The position numbers and the translations under genes are program-made. The notes beneath the pieces were generated by a model, which did not search any database, was not told the origin of the DNA, and worked only from the letters and a program-made list of their open reading frames with translations. A stretch of DNA of 64,000 nt from Emydura subglobosa (lineage: Eukaryota; Chordata; Testudines; Chelidae), in the NCBI GenBank assembly GCA_007922225.1, contig ML679959.1:27142698-27206697 (forward strand). Reading direction: 5' to 3'. Below are positions 10,801 to 19,160 of this stretch, in pieces. Positions within the stretch are counted from its first letter, which is position 1. Each line of letters starts with the position of its first letter.

Positions 10801-12644
10801 GCTTCTCTTCCCACAGGGCCCCACGACTCATGTTTCCCATGGCTCTCGGGACCCCAGCTGTTCCTGCCTGCCCCTCCGCGCGGAAGCCCGGGGCCCCTTA
10901 CCTCGGTGGAGGACGCCAGGGTCGGTGAAGCTGGCCAGCAGGAGGTTGGCGATGGTTGGGACAAAGAGGGCGCCGGCCACGAGGGGGAAAGCCAGGGAGA
11001 CGTGGATGGCCAGCCAGCTGCACCTGAAAGCCAAGGAGAGGGAGGGCGGCCGCCAGCGAGCTCCCGGTGCTGCTCCAGCGCTCAGCCGGGAGAGCCTGGC
11101 TGGGAGAGGTGGGGCTGGGGCCCGCACCCCCTGGATCTGCTGTGCTGCGTCCCCCAGAGGAAGGGGAAACAGGCCCCGGGGCCGCTACGGATCCCTGACG
11201 CCCCTCTGGAGATCGAAGGGGTCTCTGACGCTGGTGGCCAGGGCAGATTCCCCCCCTGGGTGCGGGTTAGCGCTGGCGGGGGCCTTGGGCGGGTTCCTTC
11301 GCTGTCCTGTCCACTCCTGCTGGGGTGGGGGGCCGGGTGGCAGCAGCAGGAGAAATTCCCGGCAAGCCCACGGCCGAGCTCAGCCCCTCACTCCCGGGGG
11401 CGGCTCGAGAGCCCACGTCCCGCTGCCGAAGCACCATCCACCCAGCACGGCTCTTCGGCGCGCTCGTGCGGCCCCCCCAGGACAAGGCTGTGGTCCCGGG
11501 CGGGGAGGCTGGCCCCCAGGTGCCAGGTAGACGCACCCCGGGAAAATAACCTGGGGAAAGTGGCCCAGGCATTGCCAAACCTCAGGGAAAGCCTGAGCTG
11601 ATTTGGGGCGCCAAGGTTCGTGTCCTCTCTGCATCCCTAGCGGGTGCAGACACCCAGGCCCCAGCTGCCAGCGGTAGAGTTCGGATCTCAGCGGCGGGCG
11701 TGGGGAGGGGGAGGGAGAGACGGGTTTAGCTCAGCCCTGAGCGCTCATCCCGCCTCTGGTGCTGAGTCAGTCCCTGAGCGCGCTGGGGTTCCATGCCTCA
11801 GTTTCCCCATCTGTAAAATGGAGTCAACCTGCCCATCTCTGCTGGGGGTTCATTAATGCTGGCTGATGTACAAGGGCCTCACTCCCGGCTTGACACCCCA
11901 GGGGCCTTTGATCCACAGCACCGGGGCCCTGCCTGCCAGGGGGATGGAGTCAGGCCCAGCCCGGCCCTCTCTCCATGCCCAGCAGGGCCTCACCCCCTCT
12001 CTGGCGCCGGACACCCTCTGCCCTTGCTGGGCCTCCTCGTCTGCCCACGTCCCCGGGTGACTCCTCTCAGAGGGGGTGTTGTCCCAGCCAGGCCAGATTG
12101 CCATGTGTCCCCTCTGATCCCCTGCCAAGCTGCGGCCTGGGCGGAGCTGGCTTCTTCCAGGAAACGTCGGTCAATAACCGGCCGGGGCTCGGGGGCAGTG
12201 GGGCCGGGGTTTGCAGGGCTGGGTCACGGAGCTGCCTGCCCATCCAGGATTGACAAAGGGACGGCAGTCTGGCCTCCTAGGAGCGCCAAGCGCTGTGCAG
12301 CCTGTACACGTGCCAGGGCTGCTTCGGCACAGAATGCAGCCAGCTCTGGGGTGGAGGCAGCAGTCGCAGGGAAGATTTTGGCCCAGGGCACTGTCTATAT
12401 AGAAAGTGCAGGGGGGGTCCTGGCTGCCCCACGCCCAGCTGTCAGGAGCTGTAACTCCTGCCCAGCCACCACCCTGCCTGGAGGGACGGGCATTACGGCC
12501 CCCCCGGCACCGCAGGATTCGAACCGGCGGCTCTGCTTACGGGAAGGAGAAGAAGAGGCCACTCAGGCCCACGAGGGAGCTGAAGTGAAAGGAGGCGAAG
12601 AGGCTGGGCAGGACCCAGGGTTGCGCCCCCCCGGCAGGGACCAT
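7767..12644 (-). CDS. ZDHHC19: Palmitoyltransferase ZDHHC19 (last exon not found)
   Basis: Membrane enzyme that transfers a fatty acyl group, usually palmitate, from acyl-CoA to protein cysteines. Six exons join in frame: 12644-12541, 11023-10902, 10157-10018, 9482-9310, 9027-8922, 7852-7767 (731 bases, about 243 residues). In order: first membrane helix (PWVLPSLFASFHFSSLVGL), second helix then TDPGVLHRG, the Cys-rich domain (HWCQTCQFYCPPRTLHC), the DHHC motif with catalytic Cys at residue 128 (EFDHHCKWLNNCIGGRNF), two further helices, and the NPFDLGWARNWY motif. Similarity is to ZDHHC19 rather than other DHHC enzymes, and SLC51A is next door as in human. Start: ATG at 12644 with G at -3 and +4; an upstream in-frame ATG near 12785 is possible. 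Human ZDHHC19 has about 57 further residues; that final exon is not recognised here. Head-to-head with SLC51A. Confidence 0.88.
8636..8785. repeat. Compound CA-rich microsatellite
   Basis: CA repeats mixed with ATGCATG words. The phrase 'actcgtgaatgcacac' appears twice, 58 bases apart, so there is a longer period on top of the dinucleotide. It lies in the ZDHHC19 intron between exons 5 and 6 and yields open frames on both strands that are not genes. Confidence 0.9.
8922..9027 (-). CDS. ZDHHC19: ZDHHC19 exon 5, fourth membrane helix
   Basis: Acceptor GCCGCCAG before 9027; donor CAAG|GTACGG after 8922. It encodes IVVTIPAALYLLPLLILL, then a short segment ending ANRTHELK. The open frame continues upstream of the acceptor, but that part has no counterpart in the family. 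Confidence 0.83.
9128..9160. repeat. GTGTGC microsatellite
   Basis: A short run of gtgtgcgtgtgc units in the intron between ZDHHC19 exons 4 and 5. Confidence 0.85.
9310..9482 (-). CDS. ZDHHC19: ZDHHC19 exon 4, DHHC catalytic motif
   Basis: Acceptor ACCCAG before 9482. It opens with EFDHHCKW, so the catalytic Asp-His-His-Cys is intact, followed by NNCIGGRNFRFF and the third membrane helix. I place the donor at GC|GTATCC (9310/9309), not the GT three bases away, because only this keeps the frame and gives a gap-free match to the human protein across the junction (SAEKLC then AIVVT). Confidence 0.88.
9690..9935. repeat. Minisatellite inside a ZDHHC19 intron
   Basis: Imperfect tandem units of about 40-50 bases, each with a 'cagatctgcgtgtgcgggg' word followed by 'gtgtacacgggtgta'. 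At least five units are visible. It fills much of the intron between exons 3 and 4 and keeps frames open on both strands, which explains the His/Thr/Cys-rich chance ORFs here. Confidence 0.85.
10018..10157 (-). CDS. ZDHHC19: ZDHHC19 exon 3, Cys-rich domain
   Basis: Acceptor GAGCCAG before 10157; donor GAG|GTGAGG after 10018. It encodes most of the zinc-binding Cys-rich domain: CQTC, the PPRTLHCPRC segment and NVCVE. It ends on a codon boundary, one residue before the EFDHHC of the next exon. Confidence 0.93.
10902..11023 (-). CDS. ZDHHC19: ZDHHC19 exon 2
   Basis: Acceptor CTTTCAG before 11023; donor CGAG|GTAAGG after 10902. It encodes the short loop CSWLAIH, the second membrane helix and the conserved TDPGVLHRG segment (the DPG motif of DHHC enzymes). 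122 bases, phase 2 in and phase 1 out, matching its neighbours. Confidence 0.88.
11745..11865 (+). mobile_element. MIR-type SINE fragment
   Basis: The core 'tgcctcagtttccccatctg' followed by 'taaaatggagtcaacctgcc' is the conserved middle of the SINE family seen at 5512. Both ends are worn. It is in the intron between ZDHHC19 exons 1 and 2. Confidence 0.7.
12541..12644 (-). CDS. ZDHHC19: ZDHHC19 exon with start codon and first membrane helix
   Basis: Runs from the ATG at 12644-12642 to the donor CCC|GTAAGC at 12541/12540. It encodes a short N-terminus and the first helix, ending LFFSF then a split Pro codon. The weak point is the start: the frame is open further upstream, and a 5' exon cannot be excluded. 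Confidence 0.75.
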
Positions 12645-12817
12645 CGCGGGGGCTGTGTGAGCACCCAGCACAGCCAGGGCTCTCCGAGCGCCCCAGGCAG
12701 CCCCCCCCCGCCGGAATGTATGCACCCCGTTCCCTCGGTGATGTGCTGACCTCACAGGCAGTGCCGCGCTGCTGCAGAACGTCACAGCGGTGCACTGGGC
12801 CCATGTGGGAGGGCAGT

Positions 12818-13035
12818 GAGGTCTAGTGGTCAGAGCAGGGGACCTGGGAGCCAGGACTATGGGTGTCTATGCCTAGCTCTGGGAGGGGAAGGGGGCCTAG
12901 TGGGTCACGCAGGAGGCACTACGAATCAGGACTCCTGGGTTCGACGGCCACCCATGTGCTGTGCGAGCTGAGCCAGGTCTCGTTCCCCACTGTGTGCCTC
13001 AGTTTCCCCCTCTGTAACACATGGGAGGTGAGGTG
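12818..13035 (+). mobile_element. Two MIR-type SINE pieces in tandem
   Basis: The first head runs 12818-12868 ('gtctagtggtcagagcagg', 'gggagccagga'). A second copy begins near 12890 ('gcctagtgggtcacgcagg', 'caggactcctgggttcga' with a box-B-like GGTTCGA) and runs through 'tgcctcagtttccccctctg' to about 13035. Box B is better kept here than at 5512. Confidence 0.7.
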
Positions 13036-13279
13036 GCAGGTCCCTCCCTAGGGGCACTGGGGGATTTACTGACTCGTGTGTGGCCTTCAGAGGAGATGCA
13101 CACTGGCCCAGCTCTATCTGAACTGCATCCCAGCAGGGCTGACTGACAGCCCTCAGCGAGGCCGTCCCGCAGCCCCTGCAGGAGGGGGGCAGAGAGCAGG
13201 CCCCGGAAATGCCGACCGCGCACATCGCTAGGAGCGGGGCTCGGGCGGGCACAGATGCAGGCGGCAGAAGGGGTGTTAC

Positions 13280-13412
13280 TAGCCGGCCTTCAGCAGGGGA
13301 AACTGAGGCACAGGACAAGGGAGTAACATGCCCAAGGCCTCCCAGGAAATCAGCAACAGAGCTGGGGACAAGCCTTGTGTTTGGCTGTGCACCGTGTTAC
13401 CACGTGAACCAG
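13280..13412 (-). mobile_element. MIR-type SINE, antisense
   Basis: 'caggggaaactgaggcacag' and 'gcccaaggcctcccagg' are the reverse complement of the core and middle of the SINE family seen at 5512. Confidence 0.65.
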
Positions 13413-13439
13413 AGCGCCCTGCGCGAGGGGCTTTGTCCT

Positions 13440-13920
13440 CATCCATGTTCACCACGCGGCCCCTATTTGTGTCACCCGCACATTTCATCAGCCCGGGTTT
13501 TCTGTTTCGTTCCAGAGCGCCGAGGAAAGCATTGAATAGTAGCAGACCTCGGGCCGGTCCCTGCAGACACCCACCAACAAACCCCCCCCCCGTCAATGTG
13601 GATTCCCCCGGGCAGCTCCTTTTGGAGATCTCGCAGCCAGCGGGCTTTATTGTGCCCTCCGCCCGTCTTGCATAGGGCTAATGGCGCGTGGCGCTGTGCC
13701 GCACACCTCACAAAAGTCTACGTCTCTTACACGCATCTTGCAGCTACCGTCATCAACCACACGTGGACCCTCACCGAAGAAGGCAGCCAGGTTTGTCTGA
13801 CGTAAAACCATGAACTGTATTCCTAGCTTTTGAGTCTTTACTGATTAAATCCTGTATCAGCTTTGCCATTATTTTGCCTGGGATTGCTGTCATACGAACT
13901 GTCGCATATTGAAAACTGTG
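13440..13920 (-). mobile_element. CR1-type LINE relic, antisense, interrupted
   Basis: 'cattgaatagtagcagacc' followed by 'ggtccctgcagacacccacc', then 'gaagaaggcagccagg' and 'ttgcctgggattgctg', follows the order of the reverse complement of the CR1 reverse-transcriptase C-terminal region. The copy is old, with no usable frame. Confidence 0.55.
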
Positions 13921-14804
13921 TTCAAATAGCAATTGTCGCTTTAAACTCCCAGGGGTTTTCCTGGTCCTTCCTCCAGGTTAGCGGGCTCTGGAGAGAAGCA
14001 TAATCAGTGTCGGTCTGCAGCCAGCCCGCCCAGAGCCAGGTGAGGGGAGTTGTGCTTTTCCGGGTTCGAGAGCGAGCAGCCTGCTTTGTCTCTCTCTGGT
14101 TTTGCTTCTTGTGTTATTGTTCTGGACTCTAAGCACTAACGCCGTGTTATCCTCCCAGCAGCAGTCGCTGTGGTTTCACCTCACTTCTGTTTGTGTGCCG
14201 TGAAACACACCAACCAGCCTAGATTTACTGCGCTCTTTCAGCCTTCTGGAATTTCCCTAGCAAGCCATGATTTATTCAAAGTTAACATCAGGGGGCCAGA
14301 GATTTCCTCAGCCAGCTTTTTTTAGGTCTCTTCTGCACAAGTTACTTGGGGCAGCTAACAGTAGAGAACTGTCTCAAACCCCTTAGCTTCCGCCAGCCCC
14401 AGCGAGGATAAAATACCTGATCCCTTTCCTTCCCACATTCTCCGCCCAGCCCACAGACCCACCACCCTGCCTGCCCCTCACAGCCAGAGCTAGTGCCCCG
14501 CCCCACACCCTTCTTGTACTGCTGCAGATCCCTGCACTCAGGGCAGGCAGCTGTGCTCCCGGGTTAACTCTTTCCCTGCCAGCTTCCACGCGGGGGCTAA
14601 GCACCCTGTGTCTAAACAGCCACATTTACACTAACCTGCCGGCCCCCGCGCCCCCCCACTACGGTAGAATAAAGCAAAGAAGCAAACAGAGCCGGGTGGG
14701 GAGCAGTGGGAGGCGGTGCGGGAACACAGGGGCTGAGGAGGCAGGGGTCTCTCACCAGCTCTGTGATCTTGGCAGCTCACTTCCCCCTCCCCACTCTTCG
14801 TCTG

Positions 14805-14905
14805 TCTTGTCTATTTAGCTCTTTGGGGCAGGGCCTGTCTCTCTTGCTCTGTTTATGTGCAGCTCCCAGCACAACGGTTCCCCGAGCTGAGCCGGGGCCT
14901 GCCCC
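14805..14905 (+). repeat. 'ctctttggggcaggg' repeat copy
   Basis: Same word order as at 7180: 'agctctttggggcagggcc', 'gcagctcccagcacaacgg', then a worn 'ggggcctg' end. Confidence 0.65.
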
Positions 14906-15471
14906 TTTCCGGCCCTGCCGAGCCAGGGACCAGCAAGCGCTGGTCTGAGGAGAACCCCGGCAGGAAGGTATTGGGACCCCACAATCCAGCTAAGTGGCAG
15001 CTAATGACTGGCTGCCGATCCCAGCTGGAAGCCATAAGTGAGGAGCCAGGCCCAGGAGAGGGGCTGGGCTGGAGGAGATTAAAATCAAGCACTTCCCAAA
15101 GCAGCAGGGGAAGTCTGCAAGGGGCAGGTCCCTCTGTGGTGCTGGTGGGTGGAAGACCTTACAGGTCAGGCCTCGCCTGTTTGTTCCTTCTCCGTATTTC
15201 TTGCCTTTCTGTAGCAGAAGATACAAGCAGAGTTGGGCCTGGCTGCCTGTGCTGTGCTGGTGCCCAGACCCTGACCCTGACTCCAGAGTCTCTTTGCACC
15301 CCTGCAGTGCAAATAAATGCTCCCTTCTGCAGAGGCCTCCAAAAACTTTGACAAGGGCGAGGCTGCCAGTGAGCTGTCACCACTGTCTGTCGTGCTGATC
15401 CCCCCCCGTCTGATTGTTTCCGTGGGCTCCCCCCTCGGCCTGGCTGTGTCTAGCTGTTCTCTCGCGCCTTT

Positions 15472-15592
15472 CACTTAGATTGCGAGCACGCTGGGGCAGG
15501 GACCGTCTTTTTGCCCTGCATTTGTACAGCACCTAGCACAACGGCGTCCTGATCCGCGACTGGGGTCCTAGGAGCTCAGATCACCAGTAAGA
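15472..15592 (+). repeat. 'ggggcagggac' repeat copy
   Basis: A well-preserved member: 'gctggggcagggaccgtc', 'tgtacagcacctagcacaac', 'gactggggtcctaggagct'. Confidence 0.75.
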
Positions 15593-16369
15593 ACGGCAGG
15601 AATCACATCTCGGTGGCCAGTGCTGGTCTCCTGCCTCGTCCTCCCCAATCCCCCTGCTGCTCTCGCCCTGGCCTTGCCATGTGCCCTGCTCCGTCACCCC
15701 CGGGCACCGCCTCAGACCATTTTGCCTTCGGCCATTTCCGCTTTGTTTTCCCCGCAGGTTTCTCCGCCGTCCCTGCAGACAAGCGACCGTGCTGCCACCG
15801 GGGCTCGGCCTGTCAGTCGCTCTTGCTCGGTGGATTCCAGTCTCTAGTCCAGGGGCGTAGATCCGGAGCGTTGGGTGTTTCGGTTTCTGCCCCTGGCATT
15901 CCTTGGCCGGGTTTTCCAAACCCGGGGGCGTGGGTGGAGGTGGTTTCCGGACTGTGGCATCAAACGGGAGCTGCACAGCAACCGAGACACGCAGGGGCGG
16001 GAGGGTTCGAACGGATCCAAGTGGGGCTGGGCTGCCAGGGCTCAGCCCACGGTGCTCAGCTTGTCTGACCTGCTGCATGACAGGCCAGAGCCCCCCCGCC
16101 CCCGGCCCATTCTTGCTCCAACTTGAGCATGGTTTTGCAAACTATCTGGGGTGGAGCATCCAGACGCTGTCACCGGGAAGGGGGTGAACTGGCCGGATGG
16201 GCTCTGCGGCGTAGATCTCCCTGGTGTGGAATGAAAACGCTGCCGGAGTAAATCAAACCTGGGTGACGGCGGCTGGCGGCTTTTCCCCAGGGCCGGGGGG
16301 GCAGCCCGGCTGAGCGCACCCTGCTGTGGGTGGGAGCTGCGGGGGCAGCTGGTTGTCGGGGCTGGTCCT

Positions 16370-16440
16370 GCTTTGGGTGGGGGTTAGACTAGATGCCTCC
16401 TGAGCTCCCACCCGACCCCGAGCTGCTAGGACTCCCTGGC
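16370..16440 (+). mobile_element. CR1 3' tail fragment
   Basis: 'gggttagactagatgcctcc' followed by 'tgagctcccacc' matches the CR1 3' tail theme 'gactagatgatc..tcttctgacc'. Short and diverged. Confidence 0.45.
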
Positions 16441-18569
16441 CGAGCGCAGGCGTAACTGCCAAAGGGACCGGCCTGGCGGGCAGGTCCAGGCTGCCCCAGA
16501 GCCCTGGCTGTCTAAGTGCGGTGTAGACACAGCCAGAGCCGTGCCCGACTCGCCAAACCCCTCCATGGCTTGCCGGGCCCGCCCTCTAGTGGTGAAGGGA
16601 AACGCAGCCGGCTCCTGGCTGAGAGGCCCCCGCTAGTTTTCTGAGCCCGCTCTGAGCCTGCAGCTGGGCAGAGTTCTCCGGCAGCTGAGAGTTGAGCACG
16701 GACCAACTCCTCTCACTCCCCGGCAGCTGGCCGAGCGGCGTGACCCTGATCCAAGCCAGACCCGGAAACCGGGCGGTTTGGCGAGCTCACTGCGTGTGAC
16801 GAAGCCGTCGGTTCTCAGGGCCTGGGGCTGGCTGGGGACGGCCGAGCGCCGAGAAACACAGCCACGCACAGCTGCACGGCCTAGAAGAATCGGGCCGTGT
16901 GTTCTCGCCAAGGAGACGCAGGCGGAACGGCCGGGGCATCCCGCCGCCGGGCAGGGCCGGAGACGGGAACTAAAACAGGCGGACGCTGTGTAACGTCTCT
17001 TCTGCAGCCGGAGACTCGCTCCTTGGGCCTCCCCCGTTCTCTGCGTGGACTTGATTCTCGCACCCTCAGCCGGGGCCCTGGGCTGCCACCTCCCGGGTGC
17101 CGACCCAGCAGGTCCAACTGGAGCGGACGCGGCGTTTCTTCCCTCCCGGCGCTGTGACCCGTGGCTTTCCCTGACCCGAACCAGCCTCCTGGGGTGTTTA
17201 ACCCAGGAACGGAGTGTCTTGGAGAAAAGGGGTGTTAAACCAAGCCAGGGCCCCCTGCGGGTCTGTCACACCTAGCCTCGACCTGCCCTCCTGAGCGGGG
17301 CCCGGGGGGGTGAAAGTTTGCCCAGGCCCCCCCCCCATGGCAAGCGCCAGGGCTCAGACCCCCCCGACCCCTGACGCCCAGGGGAATCGAAGGGAGTCTG
17401 TGCACCCGTCTTCTCAGTCTCAAAACCTTCCCCGCCTCCAGGGAGCGTGCACCCAGAGACGAGACATAACTGTCGGGGGGGGGGGGGGCACGATTTAAAG
17501 GTGGGGGCGAGGCACATGAACCCCCCCCTCCACACACACACACACGTCGCCTCCGGGGCTCTGAACTTCCCCCGTTTTGATTCCCAGCCCCTGGCCCCAC
17601 TCTGCAGGGAGCACTTCGCGCCCGGGGGACGCAGCCCAGTGAAAGGCTTGTGCTGCTTTCCAGTCTCAGCTGAGAGGCGTCCAGCGGATTCCCTGCCTGT
17701 CCCTTCCTGGGCGTGCGTCCTGCCAGGCCTGCTGTTTCGGTCCCTCCGCGTGTGTGTGCTGCTGGAGCCGTCACAGGAGCCTGGCGGACCCCAATGTTCA
17801 GAATCATCCCAGGCAGCTCCAAATCCATCCCTGCACGCGGGCAGGCCGGGGCCCTCTTCCGAGAGCCCAGCGCAGGCTCCAGCCAGCGCAACACCCAGCC
17901 GAAGGGCCGGGGCGTCTCTCCACACCACGCTGCAAAACTGCAACCGCACAGCGAGAAGCGGAGTCGCTGGGACCAAAGCGCTCCACCCCCAGCGCGGGGA
18001 AGCCAGTGGCCGGCCGGCAGCGGGAGCTGGGCGGGCGATCCGGTGTTGGAAGGCTCTTACACCCCAGGACTGGACGTTACAGACAGAAACGATCCGTTAG
18101 CTGCTCCGGGCCGGGCAGGGCTGGTCCCTGGCACGCTGGCCAGCAGTCTGTCCAGGCCAGCGTTAGCCCCGGGCTACTGCACAGCCTGGCACCTCTTGCT
18201 CTCCGGGCATTTGCCATGTTTTCTCTTCCTTAATTCCAGCCCATTGCTCCGCGTGCAGCCCGTGGGACTCTGATTCCTTCCTGCCCCTGGAGCTGTGGCT
18301 CAGCCGGGTTCAGCACACCCTGCTCCTTTATTTTTCCCATCTCAGTTGCTGCCCCCCATCCCCCACCCTCCCCGGCATTTTTGTGGCTCCTCCTGAACTC
18401 CCTCCACTTTGCCCAGATCTGCCAGGGCTCGGCCCGTGGAGCAGAGACCAACTGGCCGCTTGCCCGGTCGTGTCACGCTGCCACCGCCTGTCTGCTTTGC
18501 CCTTCCGCTGTCAGCCCCGGGTCTCTCTGAGTGACTGTCTCCCTCCCGCTGAGCATAGGGCCAGCGTTC

Positions 18570-18635
18570 CCCACACAGAACACACACCTGCACACACCTG
18601 CACACGCACACACACCTGCACGCACACACCTGCAC
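18570..18635. repeat. CA microsatellite with CACACCTG units
   Basis: Repeated cacacctgcacacac words about 0.5 kb upstream of the SLC51A start codon. Confidence 0.85.
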
Positions 18636-18708
18636 TGACTCTACTTCCTCCCCTCCCTGCTGCGCTTGCAACGTCTCCCGGCCCGGCTGGTTAGCGCTGC
18701 AGGGCCCC

Positions 18709-18721
18709 AGGTCAATAACCT
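18709..18721. promoter_or_regulatory. IR-1 nuclear receptor element upstream of SLC51A
   Basis: AGGTCA-A-TAACCT: two inverted AGGTCA half sites with a one-base spacer and one mismatch in the right half. This is the classical binding form for FXR/RXR. It is known that mammalian SLC51A is induced by bile acids through FXR sites of this type. It lies 405 bases before the SLC51A ATG. Function here is inferred. Confidence 0.5.
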
Positions 18722-19003
18722 AGCAGCCGATGGCTGGGCTACTCCCCTGTGCAGGGCGGAGAGGAGCCACTTTCTCTTCCAGCGAACATCCTGAGACGCG
18801 GGCGGAGGGAGGGGGGCGACCTGGCGCGCAGACACCACTTGACGGAGATTCGTGGTAATCCTCGAATTCCCTCTGCTGGGCCGCTCAGCCGCATCTCCGG
18901 CCCGCAGCCAGCCGCAGCTGGGTACATACGGGGGCCCCTGTCCCCCCGGAGGGCGTGTTACAGCGGCACAAGGCCCGGCGCCAGGAGCCTGGCCTGCGAG
19001 CGC

Positions 19004-19013
19004 TGACCTTTGA
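19004..19013 (-). promoter_or_regulatory. TCAAAGGTCA half site (HNF4/LRH-1 type)
   Basis: The minus strand reads TCAAAGGTCA, a liver/intestine nuclear-receptor half site, 113 bases before the SLC51A ATG. A second TGACCTTTG lies in intron 2 at about 20490-20498. Suggestive only; short motifs occur by chance. Confidence 0.35.
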
Positions 19014-19125
19014 GACTCTGCCCCTGCCTAGCAAACGCTGCTGCAGGGTGAGCCAGTGCCGGAGCCTTTCGCCAGCGAGCGGCAGGGCGTCTTGTGCCGG
19101 AGCGGAGCCAGCCCCAGGCTCCAGC

Positions 19126-19160
19126 ATGGAGCCCGCAGCAAACCTCTTACCTGACCCCAG
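19126..19160 (+). CDS. SLC51A: SLC51A exon 1
   Basis: Encodes MEPAANLLPDP and two bases of Arg, ending CCCCAG|GTAGGT. Chosen because the frame joins exon 2 and the MEP...DPR start resembles the mammalian protein. Confidence 0.88.

Larger units (their letters stand above)
12645..18708. other. Divergent intergenic region between ZDHHC19 and SLC51A
   Basis: No gene recognised. It contains SINE pieces (12818-13035, 13280-13410), a CR1 relic (13440-13920), tail repeats (14805, 15472), G-runs and CA microsatellites. It must contain or adjoin the promoters of both flanking genes. Many long open frames here reflect high GC only. Confidence 0.55.

Noticed and set aside
11856..12749. 297-residue plus-strand frame
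   Set aside because: It runs antisense through ZDHHC19 exon 1 and its intron and contains no recognisable domain.
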